Notes: a model not told the origin generated them from the letters alone. Shown: positions 25,243 through 33,999, counted from the stretch's first letter. The stretch: DNA of 46,801 nt from Nocardia fusca NBRC 14340 (GCF_001618425.1 NZ_BDCU01000012.1:1-46801), one strand, 5' to 3'. Made by a program: numbers and translations.

Positions 25243-26291
25243 CAGCCGTTCACCTTTCCGCCTGCCGCGAGCCGGGCCAGCGCGTTCACGACGAAGGTCA
25301 GCGCGAAGAGCACGAAGCCCGCCGCGATATAGGCGCCGGTCGGCAGCGGCGCGCTGAATTCGGCCGCGGCCGAGGCGATCTTGGACGCGAAGGTGAAGCC
25401 GCCGTCGAACAGCGACCAGGTGCCCGGGGCCGCCGAGATCTTCAGGATGAGCAGGACGGCGATGGTCTCACCGAGAGCGCGACCCAGACCGAGCATGGAA
25501 CCGGCGATCACACCGCTGCGGCCGTAGGGCAGGACGGTCATCCGCACGACCTCCCATTTGGTCGCGCCGAGGGCCTGGGCGGCCTCGATATGCGCCGGCG
25601 GGGTCAGCGCGAAGACCTCACGCGAGACCGAGGTGATGATCGGCAGGATCATCACCGCCAGCACCACGCCGGCGGTGAAGATGGTGCCACCGCCGCCGAT
25701 CGAGACATTGCCGTCGGAGAACAGGAAGAACCAGCCGAGGTTGCCGTTGAGGAACTCCTGGACCGGTTTCAAATACTCCGCCAGCACCAGCAGGCCCCAC
25801 AGTCCGTACACGATCGAGGGCACCGCGGCCAGCAGATCGGTCAGCATGGAGAAGGGGCGGGCGAGCCGCTTCGGCGCGTAGCGGGTGAGGAACAGCGCGA
25901 TGCCGACACCGATCGGCACCGCGATGACCAGCGCGAACGCGGAGCTCAACACCGTCACCATGAACAGGTCACGGATACCGAAGCGGAGATTGTCCGCGTC
26001 ACCGGTGTTGAACTCCGCGCTGGTGAAGAAGTTCACCTCGTCAGCCCGGAGCGAAGGCACCGCACGAATCAGCAGGAACAGTGCGATCAGCGCGATGGAG
26101 GCCACGATGATCGCCGCGGCGGTGGTCGCCAGCGATTTGAACACCAACTCGGCCCGCCTGCCATGACCGCGACTTTCACCGCCTAGCGGCGGCTTGCTGG
26201 GATGGCTCGACATTGATGCGGGGACTCCCGCCTTCGGCAGGCCCGTCGCGCTGGACGAGCCTGCCGAGGCTACCTCTGGGTTGACTGTCAT
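25242..26291 (-). CDS. pstC: Phosphate ABC transporter permease PstC
   Basis: The partner permease of PstA, 349 residues. A polar N-terminal tail of about 50 residues precedes the first helix ([23 protein letters not shown]), longer than in E. coli but common in actinobacteria. The EAA-type loop [16 protein letters not shown] near 233-248 contacts PstB. It starts 10 bases after the pstS stop, so it is the second gene of the operon. A later start is possible because the N-terminal tail is weakly constrained. Confidence 0.95.
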   Translation of the reverse strand: MTVNPEVASAGSSSATGLPKAGVPASMSSHPSKPPLGGESRGHGRRAELVFKSLATTAAAIIVASIALIALFLLIRAVPSLRADEVNFFTSAEFNTGDADNLRFGIRDLFMVTVLSSAFALVIAVPIGVGIALFLTRYAPKRLARPFSMLTDLLAAVPSIVYGLWGLLVLAEYLKPVQEFLNGNLGWFFLFSDGNVSIGGGGTIFTAGVVLAVMILPIITSVSREVFALTPPAHIEAAQALGATKWEVVRMTVLPYGRSGVIAGSMLGLGRALGETIAVLLILKISAAPGTWSLFDGGFTFASKIASAAAEFSAPLPTGAYIAAGFVLFALTFVVNALARLAAGGKVNG

Positions 26292-26301
26292 ATTCGCGCT
26301 A

Positions 26302-27411
26302 TCAGGAGATGGCGTTGATCGCCGTGGTCAGCTTGGTCTTGAACTCCTCCGGGATCGGCACGTAACCGTTGTCCGCCAGACCGTCCTGGCCGTTGGTGAC
26401 GGCGGAGGTCAGGAATGCCTTGACAGCGGTCGCGGTCGCCCCGTCGGCGTACTTGGAGCACACGATCTCATAGGTCGGCAGGATGATCGGGTAGGAGCCG
26501 GCCTCGGTGGGCTTGTAGAACGACGAGGTGTCGAGCACCAGGTCGTTGCCCTCGCCCTTGATCTTCACGCCGTTGATCGCCTTACCGGCGGTCTCGGAGG
26601 TCAGCTCGACCGGTTCGGGACCGGCGGAGGTGATGATCCGGGCCACGGACAGGTTCTGCGACTTGGCGAACGACCACTCGTTGTAGGAGATCGAGTTCTT
26701 GGTGTTCTTCACCGCGGCCGAGGTGCCCTCGTTGCCCTGGGTGCCCTCACCGACGCCGCCGTTGAAGACCTTGCCCGCGCCCTTGCCCCACGCACCCTCG
26801 GACGCGGAGTCCAAGTAGAGCTGCAGGTTGTCGGTGGTGCCGGACTCGTCGGACCGGTAGACGACCTTGATCGGCTCGGCGGGCAGCTGCTTGCCCTCGT
26901 TGAGCGCCTTGATCTCCGGGGCGTCCCAGGTCTTGACGGTGCCGTTGAAGATCTTGGCCACGGTCGGGCCGTCGAGCGCGAGATCGGTGACGCCGTCGAT
27001 GTTGTAGGTGATGGCGATCGGGCCGAACACCGTCGGCAAGTTCCACGCGGGAGAAGCGCAGCGCTCGGCGGCCGCGGCGGGCTCGCCCTTCTTCTCGCTG
27101 AGGGGGGAGTCGCTACCGGCGAAATCGGTCTGGCCGCCGAGGAATTCCTTGACGCCCGCGCCGGAACCACTCGAGGTGTAGTTGAGGGTCTGGCCGTCAC
27201 AGTTGGTCTCGAAGGCGGCGGTGAAACGCTCGACGGCGTTCTTCTGCGCCGAGGAGCCGCTGGCCTTGAGGGCCTCCTTGCCACCACAGGTGACGTCGGC
27301 GTTGGCCTCGACTCCGGTCGAGGACGCATTGTCGTCGCTGCCGCAGGCGGCCAGCGGCAGGGTCACGGCCGCGATCACACCGACGAGGGCGCTGCTGCGC
27401 TTGAACTTCAC
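26302..27411 (-). CDS. pstS: Periplasmic phosphate-binding lipoprotein PstS
   Basis: This 369-residue lipoprotein captures phosphate outside the membrane for PstCAB. It has a signal peptide ending in the lipobox LPLAAC (Cys about 23), so it is lipid-anchored. The phosphate-binding loops include ASGSSAQ near 50-56, YTSSGSGAG near 78-86, GSDSPLS near 99-105 and YRSDESGTT near 188-196. It is the first gene of pstSCAB. A two-unit PHO box lies about 150 bases upstream of the start, pointing to induction by phosphate limitation. Confidence 0.96.
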   Translation of the reverse strand: MKFKRSSALVGVIAAVTLPLAACGSDDNASSTGVEANADVTCGGKEALKASGSSAQKNAVERFTAAFETNCDGQTLNYTSSGSGAGVKEFLGGQTDFAGSDSPLSEKKGEPAAAAERCASPAWNLPTVFGPIAITYNIDGVTDLALDGPTVAKIFNGTVKTWDAPEIKALNEGKQLPAEPIKVVYRSDESGTTDNLQLYLDSASEGAWGKGAGKVFNGGVGEGTQGNEGTSAAVKNTKNSISYNEWSFAKSQNLSVARIITSAGPEPVELTSETAGKAINGVKIKGEGNDLVLDTSSFYKPTEAGSYPIILPTYEIVCSKYADGATATAVKAFLTSAVTNGQDGLADNGYVPIPEEFKTKLTTAINAIS

Positions 27412-27559
27412 TCCAGTCCTCCGGATACGTCCTACTCGCCCGGTCCCTCACCGGCCCGGGCGCGTGTCGTGGTGCGGCCGTTCGCGGGGAACTTGCACAC
27501 CGGGCGACCCACTGCCGCCCAGAATCAAACTAGGGCGCGTCGGTAGACAGCTGGACCAG

Positions 27560-27581
27560 GGCAAGTGAACGGAAGGTGAAC
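27560..27581 (-). promoter_or_regulatory. PHO box before pstS
   Basis: On the minus strand two adjacent 11-base units, GTTCACCTTCC and GTTCACTTGCC, match the direct-repeat unit bound by PhoP/RegX3-type response regulators in actinobacteria. A TAGTTT element (27528-27533 region) lies further toward pstS. The rest of the 301-base gap between pstS and mshD shows no gene. Confidence 0.8.
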
Positions 27582-27712
27582 AGGGCGGCGCGAACACGTC
27601 CGATATGTGTGATGTTTGCCGCGCTGTTACTCCGCGCATACCGGATTGCGGCCTTCCAGCGCCCGGACGTAAGAGTCGCGGCCCCGGGCGGTAACCGTCC
27701 GGTTCCGCGGTC

Positions 27713-28636
27713 TCAGGCCGGTATCGAGTAGGCGATATCGATATGCGCCGGGGCGAAATCCAGCCCGCGATAGGTGCGGACCGCGGCCGTGTTGTCCGCC
27801 TCGGTGTACAGCAGAACCTCACCCAGTCCGGCATCGCGGAGGTGATGCAGGCCGATCAGGGTGAGCAGCCGACCGAGTCCGCGCCCCTGGGCAGCCGGAT
27901 CGATCGCGACCACGTACACCTCACCGGCCGGGGGATCCTCGTCACGATGAATCTTGGTCCAGTGGAATCCGAGCAACCGTCGCGGCTCCTGCGCATCGAA
28001 GGCCAGGAAGAGTCCGGCCGGATCGAACCACGATTCGGCGCGTCGCTCTTCCAGTTCGCGGGCCGACCAGCCGCCCTGCTCAGGATGCCAATCGAAGGCC
28101 GCGTTGTTGACCCGCAGGAGCTCGGCGTCGTCGGCCGGGCCGCGATAGGCGCGAACCACGAGCCCGTCGGGTACCTCGACAGCCGGTAGCTCAGGAGTTG
28201 CCAGCGGGCGGCGCATCTGCCAGAGTTCCCGCGCGGCCGACAGCCCCAGCCGCCGCGCCACCGCCTCCGCGGCGGGCAGTTTCCCGTGCGCCCAGATCCG
28301 GGCTCCCGGCCCGCCGGCGGCCAGCGCGGCCGCCACCAGATCGCCACCGATCCCGCGCCCGCGCCATTCGGGGGCCACCACCGCCTCGGCCATGGCGGGG
28401 TGCTCGCCGTGCGCCGGAGTCAGACTCGCGTACCCGGCCACCTCGTCTCCCGCCACGGCCAGCAGGTGGCGGGCCGGCGATTCCCGGCGCAGGCCCAGCA
28501 GGACCTGTTCGGAAACCGGGGCGACGCCGTCGGCGGTCGCCGCCGCGTCGAGCAGCGCGCTCACCTGGCCGGCGCGGGCGGCGGAGGGACGCTCGTGCCA
28601 CTGCAGTTCGTACTCACCCATATCGGCCGGGCTCAC
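27713..28636 (-). CDS. mshD: Mycothiol synthase MshD
   Basis: It acetylates Cys-GlcN-Ins with acetyl-CoA, the last step of mycothiol synthesis, the main thiol of actinobacteria. The 307-residue protein has two GNAT domains. The N-terminal one is partly degenerate ([15 protein letters not shown] near 87-101), the C-terminal one is catalytic ([16 protein letters not shown] near 241-256, then [19 protein letters not shown]). I chose the GTG that overlaps the glnR stop by four bases (GTGA), implying coupled translation. An ATG five codons later (MGEYELQW) is a reasonable alternative. It matches Rv0819 in synteny. Confidence 0.93.
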   Translation of the reverse strand: MSPADMGEYELQWHERPSAARAGQVSALLDAAATADGVAPVSEQVLLGLRRESPARHLLAVAGDEVAGYASLTPAHGEHPAMAEAVVAPEWRGRGIGGDLVAAALAAGGPGARIWAHGKLPAAEAVARRLGLSAARELWQMRRPLATPELPAVEVPDGLVVRAYRGPADDAELLRVNNAAFDWHPEQGGWSARELEERRAESWFDPAGLFLAFDAQEPRRLLGFHWTKIHRDEDPPAGEVYVVAIDPAAQGRGLGRLLTLIGLHHLRDAGLGEVLLYTEADNTAAVRTYRGLDFAPAHIDIAYSIPA

Positions 28637-29400
28637 TGGAGCGTGCCGTTGACCGGTGCCATCGAATCCTCTTCGGTCCCGTCCTTGTCGCCACCCGCGG
28701 ACCGGGCATCGGAGTCGTTCTTGTTGTTCGAACGGGCGGGACGCACCGCCTTGTACCCGACATTGCGCACGGTACCGATCAACGACTCGTACTCACTGCC
28801 CAGCTTCGCCCGCAACCGCCGGACGTGCACATCGACGGTCCGGGTACCACCGAAGAAGTCGTAACCCCACACCTCCTGCAGCAGCTGGGCGCGGGTGAAG
28901 ACCCGGCCCGCGTGCTGGGCCAGGTACTTCAGCAGCTCGAATTCCTTGTAGGTCAGGTCGAGCGGGCGCCCGCGCAGCCGCGCGGTATAGGTGCCCTCAT
29001 CGATCACCAGCTCCCCGAGGGTGATCTTCCCGGAGTTCTCCGGGCTGGCCGAACCGCCGGTCCGGCCGACGAGCAGGCGGAGCCGGGCGTCCAGTTCCGC
29101 GGGCCCGGTACTGGGCAGGAGAATATCGTCGAGACCCCAGTCGGCATTCACCGCGACCAGCCCGCCCTCGGTGAGCACGGCGACCACGGGGACCGACGAG
29201 CCCGTGCTGCCGAGCAGCCGGCACAGCCCGCGAGCCGCCGCCAGATCCGAGCGCGCGTCCACCAGCGCGATATCGGCGGTACCCGCCTCGAGTAGCGACG
29301 CCACCTCGGTGGGCGCGGGCCGCACATTGTGCGCGAGCAGCGACAGCGAGGGTAGAACCGATTCGGGGTCGGGGTCGGAAGTCAGCAGGAGCAGCTCCAC
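28633..29400 (-). CDS. glnR: Nitrogen response regulator GlnR (OmpR family, atypical receiver)
   Basis: GlnR activates nitrogen-assimilation genes in actinobacteria. The 255 residues comprise an N-terminal receiver-like domain (1-115) that lacks the normal acidic phosphorylation pocket, keeping only the structural Asp in ALVDARSD, and a winged-helix DNA-binding domain (about 130-225). The latter's sequence ([20 protein letters not shown] and [17 protein letters not shown]) is nearly invariant in GlnR. The acidic/Ser-rich C-terminal tail is variable. GTG is chosen because GGAGGA precedes it by six bases and the product begins VELLLLTSD as in Rv0818; an ATG five codons earlier sits on that site. 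It is the first gene of glnR-mshD. Confidence 0.94.
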   Translation of the reverse strand: MELLLLTSDPDPESVLPSLSLLAHNVRPAPTEVASLLEAGTADIALVDARSDLAAARGLCRLLGSTGSSVPVVAVLTEGGLVAVNADWGLDDILLPSTGPAELDARLRLLVGRTGGSASPENSGKITLGELVIDEGTYTARLRGRPLDLTYKEFELLKYLAQHAGRVFTRAQLLQEVWGYDFFGGTRTVDVHVRRLRAKLGSEYESLIGTVRNVGYKAVRPARSNNKNDSDARSAGGDKDGTEEDSMAPVNGTLQ

Positions 29401-29497
29401 AAGCACTCCTCCCATCTCGTAGCTACGCGAAAGCCAGCTTCGTCGCCGTCGCCACGTTGCTCATCCATCTGTAATCGCTGCAAGATTAGCGCGTCGA

Positions 29498-29524
29498 GCT
29501 GTGTTTATTTGCGTCGCCTGCGGC
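29498..29524 (+). repeat. Internal copy of the palindromic repeat
   Basis: GCTGTGTTTATTT then GCGTCGCCTGCGGCG, diverged from the window-end copies by one substitution in the palindrome and a shorter T tract. It sits between the divergent glnR and lmeA genes, about 100 bases from each. Confidence 0.55.
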
Positions 29525-29597
29525 GCAGCGGGTCGGGGCCCTGTCAACCCCGGCCATTTGCCGCAACCAGACCCCGGGGGTCCGGGCCGGCGTCCAC

Positions 29598-29603
29598 TAG
29601 GGT
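29598..29603 (+). promoter_or_regulatory. -10 element of a probably leaderless lmeA
   Basis: TAGGGT ends seven bases before the ATG and fits TANNNT. No ribosome site is present, so transcription probably starts at the first codon. Confidence 0.55.
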
Positions 29604-29610
29604 GCATGCC

Positions 29611-30420
29611 ATGCGGAAGCTGATCATCGGACTGCTGTGCCTGGCGGGACTGGCAGTGGTCGTCGATTTCGGTGCGGCCGCATATTCGGAGTACCGCGTA
29701 TCGCGGTCGCTGAAGGTCGGCGCAGATCTCAGCGCCGACCCCGAGGTCACCTTCCACGGTTTCCCGTTCCTGCGGCAGGCGCTCGACGGCCGCTACGACA
29801 ATATCGAGATCAAGGCCGACAGCGTCCGGCCCGATATCCCCGGCGAGATCGGCCTGGAGGCAACTCTGCTGGGGATGAACCTCCCGCTCGGCGATCTGGT
29901 CGACGGGCGGGTGCGCAACGTACCGGTGGAGCAGGTCGACGTCCGGATGCGGGTCGCGCCCACCGAACTGGGCCGCCTGTTCGGTATCCCGGATCTGGAG
30001 GTCCATTCCCGGCCCGCGGACAAATCCGACGGCACCGGCGGTTCCGGCGGGTCGGGAATGACCACGGCGGGCGCGCTGGTGCTGACCGGAACGCTGCCGT
30101 CCGCGCCGAGCGGGCAGCAGGGCGCGAGTTTCGCCGGGGAACGGGTGAGCATCGCGGCCGATCTGCTGCTCGACGGCGATCAGGTGCGGATCGTGGCCAC
30201 CGGTTTGTACTCGGAGGAGATCTCGCCGGTCCCCTCCGAGCCGGTCGTCGACGACGCCGACATCCCGGCGGTGCTGGCGATGTTCACCCGTACCATCGAT
30301 ACGAAGGAACTGCCGTTCGGTATCCGACCCACCGAGGTGACCGCCCTGGGCGGCCATATCGTGGTCGAGGGCCGGGGTAGAGATGTGACGATCGATTTGA
30401 ACAGATTGCGGCGCCCATGA
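29611..30420 (+). CDS. lmeA: DUF2993 protein, LmeA-like mannosyltransferase activator
   Basis: LmeA supports mannan-chain elongation of lipomannan/lipoarabinomannan in the mycobacterial periplasm. The 269-residue protein has an N-terminal hydrophobic segment (KLIIGLLCLAGLAVVVDFGAAA, about 3-24) that is a signal anchor or signal peptide. A DUF2993 domain follows (SADPEVTFHGFPFLRQALDGRYDNIEI near 40-66). A Gly/Ser linker (GTGGSGGSG) sits in the middle near 143-151. Position and family match Rv0817c. The next gene overlaps its stop (ATGA), so the thioredoxin-like protein is coupled to it. Confidence 0.85.
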   Translation: MRKLIIGLLCLAGLAVVVDFGAAAYSEYRVSRSLKVGADLSADPEVTFHGFPFLRQALDGRYDNIEIKADSVRPDIPGEIGLEATLLGMNLPLGDLVDGRVRNVPVEQVDVRMRVAPTELGRLFGIPDLEVHSRPADKSDGTGGSGGSGMTTAGALVLTGTLPSAPSGQQGASFAGERVSIAADLLLDGDQVRIVATGLYSEEISPVPSEPVVDDADIPAVLAMFTRTIDTKELPFGIRPTEVTALGGHIVVEGRGRDVTIDLNRLRRP

Positions 30421-30872
30421 TCGAGATCACCATTTTGGCGGTAATGCTGCTGGCCGGGCTGGCCGTCGGCCTGTACCTGCGCCGGCGCGAGGGCGCGGTG
30501 CGGTCGGCCCCGGTCACCCTGGACCGCGACACCGGCCCGCGCGACGATCTGCTCGTCGCCGCCGGCGTGACCGGGTCGGGGCCCGCGGTGCTGCATTTTT
30601 CCGCCGACTGGTGCGGTCCCTGCGCGGCGGTACGCCGGGTCGTCGCCGACGCCACCGGCGATCTGGCCGATTCCCCGCGGCCGCCGCGTGATATCGAAAT
30701 CGATATCGACGCCGACCCGGCGCTCGCCAGGGCCCTGAACGTCCTGTCGCTACCGACCACCTTCGTATTCGACGCCGAGGGCCGGGAGCGGTTCCGGATC
30801 TCCGGTGTCCCCAAGACCAGCGACCTGCGCAGCGCGCTCGGCCCGCTGACGGCCGGTTCGGCCGCCGGCTGA
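30417..30872 (+). CDS. thiX: Membrane-anchored thioredoxin-fold protein (ThiX-like)
   Basis: A 151-residue protein with one N-terminal membrane helix (ITILAVMLLAGLAVGLYL, 4-21) and a thioredoxin domain. It has W65-C-G-P-C69 (FSADWCGPCAAVRR) and the cis-proline loop LSLPTTFVF near 106-114, both intact, so it should be redox-active. The helix orientation is unclear; the positively charged RRREG after the helix favours a cytoplasmic thioredoxin domain. It corresponds to Rv0816c. It lies directly before the sulfur operon, suggesting a link to sulfane-sulfur or thiol handling. Confidence 0.85.
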   Translation: MIEITILAVMLLAGLAVGLYLRRREGAVRSAPVTLDRDTGPRDDLLVAAGVTGSGPAVLHFSADWCGPCAAVRRVVADATGDLADSPRPPRDIEIDIDADPALARALNVLSLPTTFVFDAEGRERFRISGVPKTSDLRSALGPLTAGSAAG

Positions 30873-30918
30873 GCTGAGCTCCAGGACGCCCGACTGCACG
30901 CACGGCGGCGTTATTGGG

Positions 30919-30924
30919 TAGACT
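30919..30924 (+). promoter_or_regulatory. -10 element of the cysteine-leader transcript
   Basis: TAGACT ends seven bases before the GTG of the short Cys-rich frame, the spacing expected when transcription begins at the start codon. Confidence 0.7.
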
Positions 30925-30931
30925 GCCCCCT

Positions 30932-31018
30932 GTGCAACACCACCGCGAGCTGATGCTCACCCGTCGCCGCACAGTCGACCTGTGCCGCCTCGGTGGTTGT
31001 TGCTGCCTGTGCCGCTGA
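30932..31018 (+). CDS. Leaderless cysteine-rich leader peptide (putative attenuator)
   Basis: A 28-codon frame starts MQHHRELMLTRRR and ends VDLCRLGGCCCLCR, with five of its last eleven codons TGC or TGT. It is GTG-initiated directly after a -10 element, hence leaderless. Comparable polycysteine short ORFs in mycobacteria (upstream of the same cysA2-sseC operon) stall ribosomes when cysteine is scarce and thereby raise operon expression. Here it precedes DUF4395, rhodanese and SseC by 112 bases. Alternative RNA pairings after it are visible: GGTCGG with CCGACC (31021-31048) and CGGTTCG with CGAACCG (31050-31089), which could form exclusive structures. Confidence 0.82.
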   Translation: MQHHRELMLTRRRTVDLCRLGGCCCLCR

Positions 31019-31130
31019 GCGGTCGGGTCTTCTTTCCTGACGCCGACCACGGTTCGTCCGCGCGAGCGATTTCATCCCCCGGCGAACCGGCCGAATTCCG
31101 CCGAAAAGTTCGAGCGCAGGAGCTTTGTTC

Positions 31131-31610
31131 ATGTCCACTACCACTACCGTCGTCAGCCGAGTCGATATCCGCGGTCCCCGTTTCGTCGCCTGGGTTACCA
31201 CCGGCGTCCTGGTCCTGATCCTGCTACTCGGCGCGTTCGCTCCGACCGCCGCCACCGTGCTGGTCGCCGCCCAGACGCTGGTGTTCGCGCTCGGCGCCTG
31301 GCTCGAGCCGCGCCGGCACCCGTACGGCCTGGTCTACGCGCGCTTCGTCGCGCCGCGCCTGGGCCCGGTCACCGAGACCGAACCGACCGCCCCGTTACGA
31401 TTCGCTCAGTTGCTCGGGTTCGTGTTCGCCGCGGTGAGCCTGCTGGGCTTCCTTCTCGGCAGCACCGCCGTGGGCGCGCTGTTCGCCGGGTTCGCCCTGT
31501 TCGCGGCGTTCCTCAACGCCGCGTTCGGCATCTGCCTCGGGTGCAAGCTCTATCCGCTGGTCACCCGGCTACGCCCGAACACCCTGTCCGAATCCCTCGC
31601 ATCGAACTGA
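31131..31610 (+). CDS. DUF4395 membrane protein of the sulfur operon
   Basis: A 159-residue membrane protein with about four helices, for example FVAWVTTGVLVLILLLGAF (20-38) and the pair near 95-130. A conserved C-terminal GICLGCKLY motif near 132-140 holds two cysteines in CxxC spacing. It is always found with cysA/sseC-type genes in relatives, so a role in sulfur-compound transport or membrane sulfur transfer is plausible but unproven. AGGAG lies about nine bases before the ATG. It is the first structural gene after the cysteine leader. Confidence 0.85.
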   Translation: MSTTTTVVSRVDIRGPRFVAWVTTGVLVLILLLGAFAPTAATVLVAAQTLVFALGAWLEPRRHPYGLVYARFVAPRLGPVTETEPTAPLRFAQLLGFVFAAVSLLGFLLGSTAVGALFAGFALFAAFLNAAFGICLGCKLYPLVTRLRPNTLSESLASN

Positions 31611-31644
31611 ACACCGATCCGCTGTCACCACTGAAAGGGAAAAC

Positions 31645-32478
31645 ATGGCTCGCTCCGATGTCCTGGTCTCCGTCGACTGGGCCGAAGAGAACCTCAAGAC
31701 CCCCGGCGTCGTCTTCGTCGAGGTCGACGAGGACACCACCGCCTACGAAGGCGGGCACATCGAGGGCGCCGTCCGGCTCGATTGGAAGAAGGACCTGCAG
31801 GATCAGGTTCGTCGCGACTTCGTGAACCAGGAGCAGTTCTCCGCGCTGCTCTCCGAGCGCGGGATCGCCAACGACGACGAGGTGATCCTGTACGGCGGCA
31901 ACAACAACTGGTTCGCCGCCTACGCCTACTGGTACTTCAAGCTGTACGGCCACAACAACGTCAAGCTGCTCGACGGCGGCCGCAAGAAGTGGGAGCTCGA
32001 CGGGCGCCCGCTGTCCCGGGACGAGGTGAGCCGCCCGGCCACCCAGTACAAGGCCGCGGAGCCGGACAACACCATCCGTGCCTTCCGTGACGAGGTCATC
32101 GCGGCCATCGGCACCAAGAACCTGGTCGATGTGCGCTCCCCCGACGAGTTCTCGGGCAAGATCCTGGCCCCCGCGCACCTGCCGCAGGAGCAGAGCCAGC
32201 GGCCCGGCCACATCCCCGGCGCGATCAACGTACCGTGGAGCAAGGCCGCCAACGAGGACGGCACCTTCCGTTCCGACGACGAGCTCACCGAGATCTACGG
32301 TGCGGCCGGCCTGGACGGCAACAAAGAGACCATCGCCTACTGCCGTATCGGCGAGCGTTCCTCGCACACCTGGTTCGTGCTGCAGGAGCTGCTCGGGCAC
32401 CAGAACGTCAAGAACTACGATGGCAGCTGGACCGAATACGGCTCGCTCGTCGGCGCCCCTATCGAGTTGGGAGAATAA
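31645..32478 (+). CDS. cysA: Thiosulfate sulfurtransferase (rhodanese), CysA2/CysA3 type
   Basis: This two-domain rhodanese of 277 residues transfers a sulfane sulfur from thiosulfate, for example to cyanide or an acceptor protein. The active cysteine is C233 in the loop CRIGERSSH, inside the second domain (about 145-275). The first domain (1-130) is inactive, as usual. It matches CysA2 (Rv0815c). The gene carries AAAGGG upstream and lies 34 bases after DUF4395. The sseC gene follows by five bases, so the three form one operon controlled by the cysteine leader. Confidence 0.95.
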   Translation: MARSDVLVSVDWAEENLKTPGVVFVEVDEDTTAYEGGHIEGAVRLDWKKDLQDQVRRDFVNQEQFSALLSERGIANDDEVILYGGNNNWFAAYAYWYFKLYGHNNVKLLDGGRKKWELDGRPLSRDEVSRPATQYKAAEPDNTIRAFRDEVIAAIGTKNLVDVRSPDEFSGKILAPAHLPQEQSQRPGHIPGAINVPWSKAANEDGTFRSDDELTEIYGAAGLDGNKETIAYCRIGERSSHTWFVLQELLGHQNVKNYDGSWTEYGSLVGAPIELGE

Positions 32479-32483
32479 CCAGC

Positions 32484-32789
32484 ATGTGTGCAGCACCTAC
32501 CCAGGGCCAGGCCATTCCGGCCGGGGTCGATGTGGAGAAGGAAACGGTCATCACCGGCCGCGTTCTGGCCACGGACGGCGAGCCGGTGGCGGGCGCCTTC
32601 GTGCGACTGCTGGACGGCAACGGGGATTTCACCGCCGAGGTCGTCGCCTCGGGCACCGGTGACTTCCGTTTCTTCGCGGCGCCGGGCACCTGGACGCTGC
32701 GCGCGCTCTCCTCGGCGGGCAACGGCACGGCCGAACTCCGCCCCGACGGCCCGGGCATCCACAACCTGGACGTCGCCGTCTCGAAGTAG
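32484..32789 (+). CDS. sseC: DUF1416 protein SseC
   Basis: A 101-residue beta-rich protein of the DUF1416 family, which in mycobacteria is encoded next to cysA (sseC2, Rv0814c). The sequence VITGRVLATDGEPVAGAFVRLLDGNGDFTAEV near 22-53 has the transthyretin/carboxypeptidase-regulatory-like beta-sandwich pattern. One early cysteine (Cys2) follows the start Met. A sulfur-metabolism function is inferred only from operon position. The gene ends the sulfur operon. Confidence 0.92.
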   Translation: MCAAPTQGQAIPAGVDVEKETVITGRVLATDGEPVAGAFVRLLDGNGDFTAEVVASGTGDFRFFAAPGTWTLRALSSAGNGTAELRPDGPGIHNLDVAVSK

Positions 32790-32800
32790 AACGGGATCGC

Positions 32801-32844
32801 ACGGCCCGGGATACGCCCTCTCCACAGGGTGTATCCCGGGCCGT
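32801..32844 (+). terminator. Terminator after the sulfur operon
   Basis: A perfect 14-bp stem (ACGGCCCGGGATAC with GTATCCCGGGCCGT) encloses a small inner stem; T-rich CCCGTTT follows. Confidence 0.88.
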
Positions 32845-32958
32845 CCCGTTTCCCTGCCCGCTGCGTCGCCCAACACGCCGCTGCCGCGCGATGACGAAGG
32901 CCGGCATTCGTGGCCGGAGTCACGAGGGCCCCGGCCAGCCTCGCCGGAGGCGGGGCAA

Positions 32959-32964
32959 TAGAAT
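32959..32964 (+). promoter_or_regulatory. -10 element before the 31-residue membrane peptide
   Basis: TAGAAT, one mismatch from TATAAT, ends six bases before the GTG of the short frame, giving a leaderless transcript. Confidence 0.65.
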
Positions 32965-32970
32965 CGGCCT

Positions 32971-33066
32971 GTGGTCCTCTTCTTCGAGATTCTGCTGATC
33001 GCCGTATCGATCCTCATCGGATGGTTCGGCCTGTACGTCTTCTACCGGCTGTTCACCGAATCATGA
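32971..33066 (+). CDS. Leaderless 31-residue membrane peptide coupled to the nitrobindin-like gene
   Basis: The product, beginning [17 protein letters not shown] and ending RLFTES, is one hydrophobic helix (about 2-25) with a short polar tail. It begins with GTG immediately after a good -10 element. Its TGA overlaps the nitrobindin-like ATG by four bases (ATGA). The downstream gene therefore has no ribosome site of its own in the usual place, and its translation likely depends on this frame. I do not know a named family. The layout suggests either a functional membrane microprotein or a translational coupling device. Confidence 0.72.
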   Translation: MVLFFEILLIAVSILIGWFGLYVFYRLFTES

Positions 33067-33806
33067 GCGGTCTCGCGAGCGAAGGTTCCGATCCGGCCGA
33101 GCGAGCGAGCGACAACAGCAACGGAAGGCCTCCGGCCGATATCCACGGCCAGAACGGTAACGGCCGTCCGGCCGATGCTCCGTCGTCCCTGAGCGGCGAT
33201 CAGGCGGTGGCCGACGCGGTCGAACGCGCCAAGGCGACCAGCGGCCGTAATATCCCGGTGCTCCCGGACCTCCCGCTGCCCGACGATACGGCGAATCTGC
33301 GCCTCGGCCCGGATCTGAATCCGGCCATGCTGGCGCTGCTGCCGATGGTCGGCGTCTGGCGCGGCGAGGGCGAGGGCAACAATCCCGAGCGTGGGGATTA
33401 TCGCTTCGGGCAGCAGATCGTGGTCTCCCACGACGGCGGTGACTATCTGAGCTGGGATTCGCGCTCTTGGTTCATCGAATCCGACGGCAGCTACGGCGGG
33501 CCGGATCTGCGTGAGACCGGCTTCTGGCGGGTCGGGGTCGACGGCAGCGACGAGGTGCTGGAACTGCTGCTCACCCACAGCACCGGAATCGTCGAACTCT
33601 TCTACGGCACCGCACTCACCCAGGCATCCTGGGAACTGGCCACCGATGTGGTGATCCGCAGTCAGACCGGCGCGGTGGTGGGCGGCGCCAAACGTCTGTA
33701 CGGGATCGTCGAAGGCGGCGATCTGGCCTATGTGGAGGAGCGCGTGGTGGCCGACGGCCCGCTGCAGCCGCGCCTGTCCGCACGGCTGCAGCGCTATATC
33801 GGCTGA
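33063..33806 (+). CDS. Nitrobindin-like/FABP-fold protein (Rv0813c type)
   Basis: A 247-residue protein. A polar low-complexity tail (1-75) precedes a ten-strand beta-barrel with the GxWxGxGxG motif at 97-105 (GVWRGEGEG), the hallmark of nitrobindin/Rv0813c-like proteins. These bind heme or fatty-acid-like ligands. The barrel keeps [21 protein letters not shown] near the end. In homologues as I remember them, a histidine in a P-H-L-S-A motif near the C-terminus serves as heme ligand; here the position reads PRLSA, so heme binding is doubtful. It is coupled to the 31-residue peptide and corresponds to Rv0813c. Confidence 0.88.
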   Translation: MSGLASEGSDPAERASDNSNGRPPADIHGQNGNGRPADAPSSLSGDQAVADAVERAKATSGRNIPVLPDLPLPDDTANLRLGPDLNPAMLALLPMVGVWRGEGEGNNPERGDYRFGQQIVVSHDGGDYLSWDSRSWFIESDGSYGGPDLRETGFWRVGVDGSDEVLELLLTHSTGIVELFYGTALTQASWELATDVVIRSQTGAVVGGAKRLYGIVEGGDLAYVEERVVADGPLQPRLSARLQRYIG

Positions 33807-33858
33807 CCCCGGCGCCGCGGGGGTCCCCGGATACAGAACGACCCCCGAGCCGTATCGG

Positions 33859-33894
33859 CGCGAGCCCGTGGTGTGACCACCGGTGGGTCTCGCG
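33859..33894 (+). terminator. Hairpin downstream of the nitrobindin-like gene
   Basis: Outer arms CGCGAG and CTCGCG and inner arms GTGGT and ACCAC with an internal loop. It lies about 50 bases after the stop codon. Confidence 0.45.
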
Positions 33895-33999
33895 GCCGAT
33901 CCCGATCGGACGGATCGGGGACTCGGGGGCCGGGTGGCTGCCGTGGATTCGCTCAGCTCTGTAGCGATCGGAATCCGAAAGGACAGCCGGCTACAGCGC

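Noticed and set aside
24280..25332. Plus-strand open frame opposite pstA
   Set aside because: The Glu/His/Gln-rich translation is a shadow of the pstA membrane helices.
26194..27546. Long plus-strand open frame opposite pstS
   Set aside because: It is antisense to a clear pstS; such frames arise from high GC at third positions.
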